DNA of 64,000 bases from Pandoraea eparura (GCF_902459725.1 NZ_CABPSH010000007.1:124001-188000); one strand, 5' to 3'; positions 26,400 through 35,526 are shown, counted from the stretch's first letter. Translations and numbers: made by a program. Notes: generated from the letters alone by a model not told the origin.

Positions 26400-28163
26400 A
26401 TGGCGCATCGCCAGGGAGCGTCCCGTCTTGCGCCACGCATCGCGCGTGGGGATTCGGTCAAGTCGGTCCGTAGTCGTAAGGTCGTTCAAGTCGTCGCCTT
26501 ATCGTTTTGCACCGTCGGTCTGCTAAGCATGCAGACAGCCCGGGCCGATGGTAGTCCGGTGCGTGGCGATCCGTTGCAAAGCATTCCGAAAATCGAGGTG
26601 CCCAAGGCGCCGGCCGCCACCTTTCGTATTCAGCCACCGACGCAGGAAGACGCCCTCAAGTCGCTGCTCGCGCGCAAGATTACCCCGAAGCGTTTCGGCA
26701 TCGAAGGCGTCAAGTCGCTGCCGTTCGCCGATGTGGCCGGGGTCTTCGCGCCGCTGGCCGGCAAGGAAGTGACCATTGGCGATCTGGTCGAAAAGGCCAA
26801 TCAGGTCACGAAGATGTATCAGGACGCGGGCTATCTGCTGTCCTTCGCGTTCGTGCCCGCGCAAGACTTCAACGACGGCTTCGTGCGCGTGACGGTTGTC
26901 GAAGGCTACATCTCGAGCACGAAAATCAGTGGCAAGCCGGGGCCGTCGGAACAGCGGTTGCGCGACATCGCCGCGCACATCGAGGCGGAGCGTCCGCTCA
27001 AGCGCGCTACGTTCGAGCGCTATCTGAACCTGCTCACGCTCGTGCCCGGCATGAAGATCAAGGCCGATGTGCAGCCGCCCACGCAGACCGACGGCGCGAC
27101 CGAACTCTCGCTCGATGTCACGCGTCAGCCCGTGGCGCTGGGCACGTCGCTGACCTATAACAACCCGGGCATTCGCGGCGTGTTCACGGTGACGAGCAAC
27201 GCGCTCACCCCCCTCGGCGAACAGATCCAGCTCACGGCCATCGCCCCGAAGGGGCATAACGACGAAGAGTTCTATGCGGCGTCGTACATCCAGCCGCTGG
27301 GGTCGAAAGGCTTGCAGGCGCGCGTGGATGCGTCGCACTATCGCGGACAGCCGGACGATCAGGCGCTCGCCGGTCTGACGCGACACCTCGACACCAAGCG
27401 TGTCGCCGTGAGCGTGTCATACCCGATCCTGCTGAACAACCAGCGCAACCTGACGGTCAGCGGCGGCATGTACGGCGTGAATTCGCGCGATCGCTATGAA
27501 GTGCCGAATTCGCCAAACAACATTAATTCGCAGACGAACGTGCGCGCCGCGCAGGTGCAACTCTCATACAACGAGGTCACTGAGAAGCAGACCCGCAGCG
27601 CCACGCTGGGGGTGTTCAAGGGCTTTACCGGGATGGGCGCGAGCCAGTCGTACACGACGCAGCCGGCCGGCGTCGCGCAAGTGCTCGGTCCCTACGATCT
27701 CGGCTTCTGGCGCTTCACGCTCGACGGCAAGCAGGGGCTCGTGCTGCCATGGGAGTTCGGTGTCGTCGTCGCTGCGGGGGCGCAGTACAGCGCCAACACG
27801 CTGCCGACATCCGAACAGGCGACGTTCGGCGGTCAGCGCTTCGGCCTCGGCTATCCGGCAGGTGAAATCGCCGGGGACAAGGGCTGGGGGGCGTCGATCG
27901 AACTGAATCGGATGTTCCGCACCGACTTCCGCTTCCTCAAGACGATCCAGCCGTATCTGGTGCTCGACACGGCGCGCGTCTACCTGAGCTCGGGGCAGTT
28001 GTTCCACAATCAGCTCGCGTCCGTGGGCCTGGGCGTGCGGCTCTCCGACAGCAAGTATTACTCGCTCGACCTGTCCGTCGCCAAGCCGATGGCCGATGCC
28101 CCGACCAACTCGCCAAGCCGTCCGCTGCGGTTCAACGCGAACTGGTCATATCAATTCGAGTGA
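26400..28163 (+). CDS. Two-partner secretion outer membrane transporter (TpsB, ShlB/FhaC family)
   Basis: A 587-residue Omp85-superfamily transporter. A long basic n-region and signal peptide end near TARA. One POTRA domain is clearly visible (about 96-175: GIEGVKSLPFADVAG, VVEGYISSTKISG). It is followed by a C-terminal 16-strand barrel ending in the outer-membrane signature WSYQFE with a terminal aromatic-x-acidic end. In this family the protein secretes one large TpsA exoprotein encoded next to it. No TpsA gene lies on either side: fccB is upstream and soxR downstream. ATG 26400 follows a purine-rich AAGGGG tract. Confidence 0.85.
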   Translation: MAHRQGASRLAPRIARGDSVKSVRSRKVVQVVALSFCTVGLLSMQTARADGSPVRGDPLQSIPKIEVPKAPAATFRIQPPTQEDALKSLLARKITPKRFGIEGVKSLPFADVAGVFAPLAGKEVTIGDLVEKANQVTKMYQDAGYLLSFAFVPAQDFNDGFVRVTVVEGYISSTKISGKPGPSEQRLRDIAAHIEAERPLKRATFERYLNLLTLVPGMKIKADVQPPTQTDGATELSLDVTRQPVALGTSLTYNNPGIRGVFTVTSNALTPLGEQIQLTAIAPKGHNDEEFYAASYIQPLGSKGLQARVDASHYRGQPDDQALAGLTRHLDTKRVAVSVSYPILLNNQRNLTVSGGMYGVNSRDRYEVPNSPNNINSQTNVRAAQVQLSYNEVTEKQTRSATLGVFKGFTGMGASQSYTTQPAGVAQVLGPYDLGFWRFTLDGKQGLVLPWEFGVVVAAGAQYSANTLPTSEQATFGGQRFGLGYPAGEIAGDKGWGASIELNRMFRTDFRFLKTIQPYLVLDTARVYLSSGQLFHNQLASVGLGVRLSDSKYYSLDLSVAKPMADAPTNSPSRPLRFNANWSYQFE

Positions 28164-28197
28164 GACGGGAGGGCGATTCGTTGCCGCACCGTCACGT

Positions 28198-28256
28198 CCA
28201 GGGGGCGCCATCCGCAAAATGTGGTGTTCTCGCGCGCCGTCCCTGGCCTCTTTTTT
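28198..28256 (+). terminator. Probable terminator of tpsB
   Basis: CCAGGG (28198-28203) pairs with CCCTGG (28241-28246), with an inner GGCGC/GCGCC extension, followed by CCTC and six T (28251-28256). The loop is long, so strength is uncertain. Confidence 0.45.
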
Positions 28257-28458
28257 ATCGGGGCTTTCCCTGATGCCTCCGCCCGCCGTGCCGTCATGCG
28301 TGCCGCTGCGCCTGACGGCACGCACGGCGTTGCGCGTCGCGCAATCGGTTGCTGGGTGGTGCGCTATATCTCTGGGTATACATAGCGACGCGATGGACCA
28401 GCGCGAAATTTGCGACATCCTCAGCGACCCATCCACCTCCGGCTTGCTGCAGTGCAGC

Positions 28459-28487
28459 TTGCTTCCTTCGCCCGTTGTTTTGATTAT
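28459..28487 (+). promoter_or_regulatory. Candidate promoter of soxR/sox operon
   Basis: TTGCTT (28459-28464), a 17-nt spacer and GATTAT (28482-28487). The predicted start site falls inside the inverted repeat that follows, as expected for a repressed promoter. Confidence 0.4.
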
Positions 28488-28488
28488 C

Positions 28489-28514
28489 CGTATATGCGTC
28501 TTTAGGCATATACG
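28489..28514. promoter_or_regulatory. Perfect inverted-repeat operator before soxR
   Basis: CGTATATGC (28489-28497) and GCATATACG (28506-28514) are exact reverse complements with an 8-nt spacer, 41 nt before the soxR start. Size and symmetry suit a winged-helix ArsR-family dimer. Confidence 0.65.
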
Positions 28515-28555
28515 AAATTCCCAGTGCCTGCATACGAACTCAAAGACTGACCGTC

Positions 28556-28903
28556 ATGGAAGAACTCGATCGCGTATTCGAAAAGGTGTCGCACTACTTC
28601 AGCCTGCTCTCCGAGCCGACCCGGTTGCGGATTCTGCATGCGTTGTGCGGTGGCGAGCGCTCGGTGAACGAGGTGGTGACGCACGTGGGGTCGTCGCAGA
28701 CGAACGTATCGCGGCATCTCGGGGCGATGTACCAGGCGGGTGTGTTGGCACGGCGTCGCGACGGGAACCAGGTGTATTACACGATCGCGGATACCGGGGT
28801 GGTCGAGATATGCCGCGCGGTGTGCGTGCAGGTCGCCGGCCGACTCGAGGAGGAGGCCCTGCCGGAGCGAGCCGTCGATGGCTTCATGCCACGCACGAAC
28901 TGA
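28556..28903 (+). CDS. soxR: ArsR-family sulfur-responsive repressor (SoxR/SqrR/BigR-like)
   Basis: A 115-residue winged-helix repressor (LSEPTRLRILHALCGGE, helix-turn-helix in SSQTNVSRHLGAMYQAGVLARRRDG, wing GNQVYYTI). Cysteines are C31 after the first DNA-domain helix and C86 and C90 in the C-terminal helix. C31 with C86 or C90 corresponds in position to the dithiol pair of persulfide sensors SqrR and BigR, so sensing of reactive sulfur by a disulfide or tetrasulfide link is inferred. It heads the sox cluster and has a matching operator. ATG 28556. Confidence 0.8.
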   Translation: MEELDRVFEKVSHYFSLLSEPTRLRILHALCGGERSVNEVVTHVGSSQTNVSRHLGAMYQAGVLARRRDGNQVYYTIADTGVVEICRAVCVQVAGRLEEEALPERAVDGFMPRTN

Positions 28904-29060
28904 CGCGCGCCGCAGGCCATGGCAACACCGTAACACCGCAGCACGGCAATACCCGTAGGTCAGTGCGGCAAGCAGACCGCACATATCGATTCGTACGCAA
29001 GCGGTAAGCCGTCCGTGTCTTCGCGACGCTGGCGGACGCCACAGAACGCGAGGAGACAGG

Positions 29061-30428
29061 GTGAGCAAGACCAGCGATAGCGCATCGCGAGCCGGCCGTT
29101 TGCGCCGGGCTCCGGAGAACTTCGTCGACAGCACGCTTGCCGACGATATTGCCCGTGACGGGTTGAATCCCACCCGGCGCAACTTCCTGCAGCGCAGCTT
29201 CCTGGCCGCCGGTGCCGCGCTCGCGGGCGGCGCGGCCTTTGCCGCCGACGCACCCAAGGGAGCCGGGGATCCGATGATTCTCGAACCGCGTCCGTGGGCC
29301 ACGTCGCTCGGCCAGCCGGTCGCGGCGCGTCCGTACGGCATGCCGTCGAAGTTCGAGGCGAACCTGCAACGTCGTCAGTCGCCAGGACTGACGCAGACGG
29401 CGCAGGCATCGGTGGCGTTCACGCCGTTGCAGGGCCTGTTCGGCATCATCACGCCCAGCGGCCTGCACTTCGAGCGCCATCACCAGGGCTGGCAGGAGAT
29501 CGATCCGACGCAGCATCGCCTGATGGTGCACGGCCTCGTGCGCGAAGCGAAGGTGTACACGATGGACGACATCATGCGCCTGCCATCCGTGTCGCGCATG
29601 CACTTCATCGAATGCGGCGCGAACACCGGTATGGAGTGGGGCAACGCCGCGGTGCCGACCGTCCAGTACACGCATGGCATGCTGTCATGCTGCGAGTTCA
29701 CGGGGGTGCCCCTGTCGGTGCTGCTCGACGACGTGGGCGCCGACACCAAGCGCGGGCAATACCTGCTTGCCGAAGGCGGCGACGGCTCCGGCATGACCCG
29801 CACGATCTCGATGGAGGCGGCGCTCTCCGATGTGCTCGTCGCCTGGGGCATGAACGGCGAAATGCTGCGTCCCGAGAACGGCTATCCGCTGCGGCTGGTC
29901 GTGCCCGGCGTGCAGGGCGTGTCGTGGGTGAAATGGCTGCGCCGCATCAAGGTCGGCGACGCACCGTGGAATACCAAGGATGAAACGAGCCATTACGTCG
30001 ACCTGATGCCGGATGGCCAGCATCGCCAGTACACATCCATCCAGGAGTGCAAGTCGGTCATCACGTCGCCCTCCGGCGGACAGGCGCTGCTCGATCGCGG
30101 CTACTTCAACGTGACGGGCCTTGCCTGGTCGGGCCGGGGCCGCATCAAACGGGTCGACGTGTCGACCGATGGCGGCAAAACGTGGCGCGCGGCGCGGCTC
30201 GAATCGCCTGTGCTGCCAAAGTGCCTCACACGCTTCAACTTCGACTGGCAATGGGACGGGTCGCCGGCGCTGCTGCAAAGCCGGGCCGTGGACGAGACGG
30301 GCTTCGTGCAGCCGCGTTACCGGCAGTTGCGCGAAGTTCGGGGCACGAAGTCGATCTATCACAACAACGCGATCCAGACGTGGCAAGTGGCGACGAACGG
30401 GGAGGTGACCAATGTCCACGTCGATTGA
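29061..30428 (+). CDS. soxC: Sulfane dehydrogenase molybdenum subunit SoxC
   Basis: A 455-residue SUOX-fold molybdoprotein. The Tat signal is NPTRRNFLQRSF (about 36-47). The molybdenum ligand is C185 in FIECGANTGMEWGNA, the SoxC version of the motif. A C-terminal Mo-co dimerisation domain follows. With SoxD it oxidises the sulfane sulfur bound to SoxY, giving a six-electron gain, so thiosulfate can be oxidised fully to sulfate without sulfur globules. It starts with GTG after GAGGAGACAG. Its 3' end overlaps soxD by 17 nt. Confidence 0.93.
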   Translation: MSKTSDSASRAGRLRRAPENFVDSTLADDIARDGLNPTRRNFLQRSFLAAGAALAGGAAFAADAPKGAGDPMILEPRPWATSLGQPVAARPYGMPSKFEANLQRRQSPGLTQTAQASVAFTPLQGLFGIITPSGLHFERHHQGWQEIDPTQHRLMVHGLVREAKVYTMDDIMRLPSVSRMHFIECGANTGMEWGNAAVPTVQYTHGMLSCCEFTGVPLSVLLDDVGADTKRGQYLLAEGGDGSGMTRTISMEAALSDVLVAWGMNGEMLRPENGYPLRLVVPGVQGVSWVKWLRRIKVGDAPWNTKDETSHYVDLMPDGQHRQYTSIQECKSVITSPSGGQALLDRGYFNVTGLAWSGRGRIKRVDVSTDGGKTWRAARLESPVLPKCLTRFNFDWQWDGSPALLQSRAVDETGFVQPRYRQLREVRGTKSIYHNNAIQTWQVATNGEVTNVHVD

Positions 30429-31647
30429 ACGCAAGTTGCAGCCCCCTGTGCGCCGACGCATGCAGTCGGTGGTGCTTGCCGGGCTCTGGGCCGCCGCCTT
30501 GACGCTCGCGGGCCTGACCGTCGCGGCCTGGTGCTCGGCCCCGGCGCACGCGGCGCCGGCCATTGCGTCCGGCAGTGCGAAGACGGCGTCGTCGGCGCCG
30601 AGCCAGATGACTATCAAGGCGCCGCCCGGGATCGGGCGCGACGCCACGCCGGCCGAACTGAGCGCGTGGGACATTGATGTGCGCCCTGACTTCAAGGGTT
30701 TGCCCAAAGGGCAGGGATCTGTCGCGGACGGCCAGAAAGTGTACGACGCCCGCTGTGCGTCGTGTCACGGCACGTTCGGCGAGAGCAACGAGGTATTCAA
30801 CCCACTGGTGGGCGGCACCACGGCCGACGACATCAAGACCGGACACGTGGCGTCGCTGCGTGCGAACAATCAGCCGGTGCGTACCACCTTCATGAAGGTC
30901 GACACGATCTCGACGATCTGGGATTACATCCGCCGCGCCATGCCGTGGAACGCGCCGCGGTCGCTCAAGCCCGACGAGGTGTACGCGGTCACCGCCTACC
31001 TTCTGAATCTCGCGGAGATTGTGCCGGCGGACTTCGTGCTCTCGGACAAGACCATCGGCGACGTGCAGAAATTGATGCCCAATCGCAACGGGATGACCCG
31101 TGCGCACGGCATGTGGCGCGTGGGCGACAAACCGGATACTCATAACAAGGCGTGTATGCAGGATTGTCCTGAGGCTGGTATCGTGACGTCCGCACTCCCT
31201 GCGTACGCCCGCGACGCACATGGAGATCTGGCCGCGCAGAATCGGATCATCGGTCCGGTGCGCGGTGTCGATACGAAGCTGCCGCCGCTGTCGGGCACTG
31301 CCGCGCAAAATGCGTCGGTGCGCAAGACGGCGGCCCTCGCCACGCTTGGCATGGCGAGTCCGGACGCGCCGGCCCAACCCGCCGCTGCGACGTCATCGGC
31401 AGCAACGCTTGCGGACAAGAACGGTTGCCTGGCCTGTCACGGCGTGACCGACAAGAAGATCGGACCCGCCTTCTCGGAGGTCGCCACCAAGTACCATGGG
31501 CAGTCGGATGCGGCTGAAAAACTGGTGGCGAAGATACGTGCCGGAGGCGCCGGCAACTGGGGCAGCATGCCGATGCCGCCGCAGTCGCAGGTTGCCGAGA
31601 CCGATGTCCGTACGATGGTCGACTGGATTCTTCGTGGTGCACATTGA
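30412..31647 (+). CDS. soxD: Sulfane dehydrogenase diheme cytochrome subunit SoxD
   Basis: A 411-residue periplasmic cytochrome with two haem sites, CASCH (115-119) and CLACH (339-343). Between them is a long SoxD-type middle region including AMPWNAPRSLKPDEVYAV, which holds a methionine ligand. The N-terminal signal ends near AHA. The C-terminal 75 residues strongly resemble the separate small cytochrome encoded next (GPAF/YxEVAxKY and MPMPP/IPMPAH segments). It accepts electrons from SoxC. Confidence 0.92.
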   Translation: MSTSIERKLQPPVRRRMQSVVLAGLWAAALTLAGLTVAAWCSAPAHAAPAIASGSAKTASSAPSQMTIKAPPGIGRDATPAELSAWDIDVRPDFKGLPKGQGSVADGQKVYDARCASCHGTFGESNEVFNPLVGGTTADDIKTGHVASLRANNQPVRTTFMKVDTISTIWDYIRRAMPWNAPRSLKPDEVYAVTAYLLNLAEIVPADFVLSDKTIGDVQKLMPNRNGMTRAHGMWRVGDKPDTHNKACMQDCPEAGIVTSALPAYARDAHGDLAAQNRIIGPVRGVDTKLPPLSGTAAQNASVRKTAALATLGMASPDAPAQPAAATSSAATLADKNGCLACHGVTDKKIGPAFSEVATKYHGQSDAAEKLVAKIRAGGAGNWGSMPMPPQSQVAETDVRTMVDWILRGAH

Positions 31648-31732
31648 GCGGGCAGGGGGTTCGACGGACGGGCCGACGTTTTCCCGGGCCGCCGCAGGAC
31701 TCCCGTCCCCTACACAAATCGAAGGAGATACG

Positions 31733-32062
31733 ATGAAGAAGATGCTGATCGCTGCGGCCATGCTGGCCGGCACCTCGCTGGCGCATGCCGGAGTCGATGT
31801 CGCAGCGGCGACCAAGCTCGCGGCGGCCAATGCCTGTATGGGTTGCCACGCCGTCGACAAGAAGTTGGTGGGCCCGGCCTATCAGGAAGTCGCCGCCAAG
31901 TACAAGGGTGACAAGGGCGCGGTGGCCAAGCTGGTCAAGAAAGTGAAGGGCGGCGGTTCGGGCGTTTGGGGTCCGATCCCGATGCCGGCGCACCCGAACC
32001 TGTCGGATGCCGACGCCAAGATCCTCGTCGAGTGGGTTCTGGCCGGCGCCCCGTCGAAGTAA
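31733..32062 (+). CDS. Small periplasmic cytochrome c (c551/c552 type)
   Basis: A 109-residue Sec-exported cytochrome. Signal ends at AHA, haem site CMGCH at residues 35-39, distal methionine in IPMPAHP. GAAGGAGA precedes ATG 31733. It sits between soxD and soxY and is the likely soluble electron carrier from Sox (and possibly SorAB or FccAB) to a terminal oxidase. It is paralogous to the C-terminal domain of SoxD. Confidence 0.88.
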   Translation: MKKMLIAAAMLAGTSLAHAGVDVAAATKLAAANACMGCHAVDKKLVGPAYQEVAAKYKGDKGAVAKLVKKVKGGGSGVWGPIPMPAHPNLSDADAKILVEWVLAGAPSK

Positions 32063-32197
32063 GACCGGGGCAGGGGGCTCGTCGTCAGGCCGCCAGTCAG
32101 TATCGGCGGCGGGTCAGGCGAGCGAACGGCGGCCGGTGTGTTGCGTGCTTATCGCACACTTCATACCGGCGGCCCTCAGAGAAGGAAACACACAGAG

Positions 32198-32665
32198 ATG
32201 AACCAACAGCGACGCGACATGCTGCGGTTTTCCGCGGTAATGGGACTGGCGGTAGCCGCCGGGCTGATCAAGCCCGAAGAGGCGCGCGCGGCAGAGGCGC
32301 ATTGGAACAAGGCGGCGTTCTCGACCCGGAGCGTGGCCGACACGGTCAAGGCCCTGGGCGGCACGGGCACCAGCCCGAGCGATCTGGTCGTGCTGACCGC
32401 GCCCGACATCGCCGAGAACGGTGCCGTCGTGCCGGTGGCGGTGGCGAGCAAGGCGCCGAATACGCAGATGATCGCGATTCTGATCGAGAAGAATCCGAAT
32501 ACGCTGGCGGCGTCGTTCCAGATTCCCGACGGCACCGAACCTGCGGTGACCACGCGTGTGAAGATGGGCCAGACCTCGAAGGTCTACGCGCTCGTCAAGG
32601 CGGACAACAAGTACCTCGTGGCCGAGAAGGAAATCAAGGTCACGCTGGGCGGCTGCGGCGGTTAA
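32198..32665 (+). CDS. soxY: Sulfur carrier subunit SoxY
   Basis: A 155-residue protein. Tat-like signal QQRRDMLRF at the start, and the C-terminal swinging-arm motif VTLGGCGG, whose cysteine carries the sulfur intermediates of thiosulfate oxidation. It is exported with SoxZ as a heterodimer. The start is ATG 32198, 31 nt before soxZ is the stop. Confidence 0.95.
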   Translation: MNQQRRDMLRFSAVMGLAVAAGLIKPEEARAAEAHWNKAAFSTRSVADTVKALGGTGTSPSDLVVLTAPDIAENGAVVPVAVASKAPNTQMIAILIEKNPNTLAASFQIPDGTEPAVTTRVKMGQTSKVYALVKADNKYLVAEKEIKVTLGGCGG

Positions 32666-32696
32666 GCGACGCATCGTAGAACAGAGGAGCCACAAC

Positions 32697-33008
32697 ATGG
32701 GTAATCCGATGCGCATTCGCGCAACCGAGGCCGGCGGTGTCGTCGAGGTCAAGGTGCTGATGAGCCACATCATGGAAACCGGCCAGCGCAAGGACGCTTC
32801 CGGTAATATCGTCCCGGCACACTTCATCCAGAACGTCACGGTGACTTGCAACGGGAAGACGGTACTGTCGGCCGAATGGGGCCCGGCGGTCTCGAAAGAT
32901 CCGTTCATGTCGTTCAAGTTCAAGGGCGCCAAGAAGGGCGACAAGGTCACGGTCATGTGGGTCGACAACAAGGGCGATTCGCGCACCGACGAGGCGACTA
33001 TCGCTTGA
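32697..33008 (+). CDS. soxZ: SoxYZ scaffold subunit SoxZ
   Basis: A 103-residue Ig-like protein without signal peptide (MGNPMRIRATEAGGVVEVKV; MSHIMETGQRKD; WVDNKGDSRTDEATI). It is carried out of the cell by the Tat signal of SoxY. AGAGGAG lies 8-13 nt before ATG 32697. Confidence 0.95.
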   Translation: MGNPMRIRATEAGGVVEVKVLMSHIMETGQRKDASGNIVPAHFIQNVTVTCNGKTVLSAEWGPAVSKDPFMSFKFKGAKKGDKVTVMWVDNKGDSRTDEATIA

Positions 33009-33174
33009 CGGGGCGCATGTCGGCCGGCGTGCGGCGGCGAGCCACAAGCGCTGCCATGCGCGTTCGGCCGGGTGGGACGGCGTGATGAAACATCCGCGCC
33101 GCGCGGTGTGCAAGCACGAGCGCTGCTGGGGAGATCCCGGTTGCGCGAACCAACCCCACGAAGAGGAGATCGAG

Positions 33175-34050
33175 ATGAACGAGGCGCAACATAGCGCACG
33201 GGCGAGCCAACGAATGAGCACGGCAGGACGCGCAGCGTGGCTGCGGCGGACCGTGCTCGGTGGCATGCTCGTCATCGCGGGGGTCAGTGCCCCCGCATTC
33301 GCAGCGGAAAGCTCGACGGCAGAGGCCATTGCGCAATACCGCGAGATGCTCGCCGACGGCAATCCGGCAGAACTCGTCGAGATGCGCGGCGAGGAACTCT
33401 GGAAGACACCACGCGGCCCGAACAACGTATCGATGGCGCAGTGCGACCTCGGGCTTGGCGCGGGTGTCGTCAAGAACGCCTATGCGCAACTGCCGCGCTA
33501 CTTCGCCGACACGAAGCGCGTGCTCGATGCCGAGTCGCGCATCGTCGAGTGCATGGTGCATCTGCAGGGTTTCAAGCGCGCGGACGTCATCAAGCAGCCA
33601 TTTTCCAAGCAAGGGCAGGATCCGACCGATCTCGAAGCGCTGACCGCCTATGTAGCGGGTCAATCGCGCGGCGCCATCATTCACGTGTCGCAGGTGCACA
33701 AGGAAGAGAAGGACGCTTACGCGCGCGGTCAGAAGATTTTCTATTACCGTTCCGGTCCGTACGATTTCTCGTGCGCGTCGTGCCATGGGGCGGATGACAA
33801 GCGCATTCGACTTCAGGATCTGCCGAACCTGACCAAGCCCGCGGCGGCGCGACAGGCGTTTGCGACGTGGCCGGGCTATCGTGTCTCGCAGGGTGCGCTG
33901 CGTACGATGCAGTGGCGGATGAACGACTGCTTCCGCCAGCAGCGCATGCCGGTGCTGAATTACGGCTCGCAGGCGTCCATTGACCTGATTACCTTCCTCG
34001 GCGTGATGGCCAATGGCGGCAAGATGGACGCCCCTGGCCTGAAGCGCTGA
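33175..34050 (+). CDS. soxA: L-cysteine S-thiosulfotransferase subunit SoxA
   Basis: A 291-residue cytochrome. One haem site CASCH (200-204), and C252 in MNDCFRQQRMP is the persulfide haem ligand and active-site cysteine. C90 and C126 occupy the N-terminal domain where diheme SoxA proteins have a second haem, so this is the monohaem form with a likely disulfide. With SoxX it links thiosulfate to the SoxY cysteine. ATG 33175 follows GAGGAG; an in-frame start further upstream lacks a signal peptide fit. Confidence 0.94.
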   Translation: MNEAQHSARASQRMSTAGRAAWLRRTVLGGMLVIAGVSAPAFAAESSTAEAIAQYREMLADGNPAELVEMRGEELWKTPRGPNNVSMAQCDLGLGAGVVKNAYAQLPRYFADTKRVLDAESRIVECMVHLQGFKRADVIKQPFSKQGQDPTDLEALTAYVAGQSRGAIIHVSQVHKEEKDAYARGQKIFYYRSGPYDFSCASCHGADDKRIRLQDLPNLTKPAAARQAFATWPGYRVSQGALRTMQWRMNDCFRQQRMPVLNYGSQASIDLITFLGVMANGGKMDAPGLKR

Positions 34051-34069
34051 CCGATTGCGAGGCACACCC

Positions 34070-34720
34070 ATGAAATCATTCGCATTGCGCGCGACGGGCG
34101 TCGCGCTGGCAGCGGCCGGGGCACTCGTCGTCGGCACGGCCTTCGCGCAGGACGAGAGTCCGAAGCTGGTGAGCGGCACGACCGACGCGGCCGTCGTGCA
34201 GGAGTTGCGCGATTCGTTCCGCGCGTCGGGCATCGCGCAGCTTGACCGCATCGATCAGAGCGAACTGCAGAAGCTGTGCACGCAGTATGCGACCAAGCCG
34301 ATGCCGGCGAAGGTGGCGCAGCGTCTGCAAAAAGCCGAGATGGCGAAGGTCAAGGCACCGGCTGACGGCCAATATCTTGGTGACTGGAAGGAAGGCGAGA
34401 AAGTGGCCCAGAACGGACGTGGCCTGCAGTTCACCGACAAGGCCGATACCGTCAATGGCGGCAACTGCTACGCGTGCCACCAGTTGACCAAGAGCGAAAT
34501 CTCGTTCGGCAACATCGGCCCATCGCTGTATCACTACGGCAAGCTGCGCGGCGATTCGCCCGAAGTGGTCAAGTACACATGGGCGAAGGTCTACGACTCG
34601 CACAGCTACGCGGCTTGTTCGAACATGCCGCGGTTTGGTGCGGCGGGCATTTTGACGGAGAAACAGTTGAAGGACGTCATGGCGTTGCTGCTCGACCCCG
34701 CGTCTCCCGTCAACCAGTAA
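34070..34720 (+). CDS. soxX: SoxAX cytochrome subunit SoxX
   Basis: A 216-residue exported monohaem cytochrome. Signal ends AFAQ, haem site CYACH (133-137), distal Met in SNMPRFGAAGIL. It is longer than the shortest SoxX proteins, with an N-terminal helical extension of about 90 residues. It partners SoxA and passes electrons to cytochrome c. The 20-nt gap after soxA suggests co-transcription. Confidence 0.92.
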   Translation: MKSFALRATGVALAAAGALVVGTAFAQDESPKLVSGTTDAAVVQELRDSFRASGIAQLDRIDQSELQKLCTQYATKPMPAKVAQRLQKAEMAKVKAPADGQYLGDWKEGEKVAQNGRGLQFTDKADTVNGGNCYACHQLTKSEISFGNIGPSLYHYGKLRGDSPEVVKYTWAKVYDSHSYAACSNMPRFGAAGILTEKQLKDVMALLLDPASPVNQ

Positions 34721-34947
34721 GCCACCGCCGTTCCGGCGGGGGACCCGAGATCAGTGCGATCGACGGTCGCCGCCGGCTTCCGGAGTGTTGCATGACATCC
34801 CCGAATTTTCCGATTCGAGCAGCTGATCGTCGCCGACCGTCGCGATGCTCGCACTCGCATGCGGGGTGGCGAGGTGGGCGTGGGCTCGCGTTTGTCGCTG
34901 ACTCGCCCGTTGCTCGAATGACTTTATGGAAAGTGGGGGCGCACGTG

Positions 34948-35526
34948 ATGCGGCGTTTGTTGGGCGCTGTTTTTGGGGCCTGCGGCGTGTGTCGAACGCA
35001 CTATGTTGCACGACGAGGCGGCATTGACTGGCTCGGGCGTTTGAAAGCGGTCATGGGCACGGCGTTAGCCGTGGGGGCGGTGGCTTTCGGCACATCGGCG
35101 CACGCGCTTGAGGTCGGCGACACGGTCACGCTGCCGTCACTCACGCTGCTCGATGGCAAGACGCTGCCCGCAAGCGCATTCAAGGGCCGCACGGTCATCG
35201 TCGAGTACTGGGCATCGTGGTGCCCGTTCTGCGCGCAGCAGAATCCGCATGTGCAGAAGCTTTACGAGGCCACCCGCGGCAAGCCGATCCAGATCGTCAC
35301 GCTATCGATCGACAAGAAACCGCAGGAAGCCATCGACTACCTCAAGACGCATGGCTACACGTTTCCGGCGGGTATGGAAACGGACGCCTGGCGGGCGGTG
35401 CTGGGCAAGCGTCGCGGGTTGCCGGAGTTGTATGTGATTGGCCGCAACGGCAAAGTGCTGCGCAAGGAAGTCGGCGAGATGTTCGGCGAGGACGTGGCGG
35501 CGCTGGCGGATTACGCGGGAAAGTGA
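34948..35526 (+). CDS. soxW: TlpA-like periplasmic thioredoxin (SoxW)
   Basis: A 192-residue thioredoxin-fold protein with the active site WASWCPFCAQQNP (C92 and C95). A cleavable signal ends at SAHA; the stretch before it is long. ATG 34948 gives a basic n-region (MRRLLGAVF). Alternatives are TTG 35041 or ATG 35053. It is expected to keep SoxY or cytochrome apo-protein cysteines reduced. No CcdA/SoxV partner is in the window. It lies between soxX and soxB. Confidence 0.8.
   Translation: MRRLLGAVFGACGVCRTHYVARRGGIDWLGRLKAVMGTALAVGAVAFGTSAHALEVGDTVTLPSLTLLDGKTLPASAFKGRTVIVEYWASWCPFCAQQNPHVQKLYEATRGKPIQIVTLSIDKKPQEAIDYLKTHGYTFPAGMETDAWRAVLGKRRGLPELYVIGRNGKVLRKEVGEMFGEDVAALADYAGK

Larger units (their letters stand above)
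28164..28555. other. Intergenic region between tpsB and soxR
   Basis: A 392-bp non-coding stretch. It holds a likely tpsB terminator (28198-28256), a GC-rich inverted repeat (GTGCCGTCA/TGACGGCAC around 28290-28320) of unknown use, a candidate promoter (28459-28487) and a perfect inverted-repeat operator (28489-28514). No gene is visible. Confidence 0.6.
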
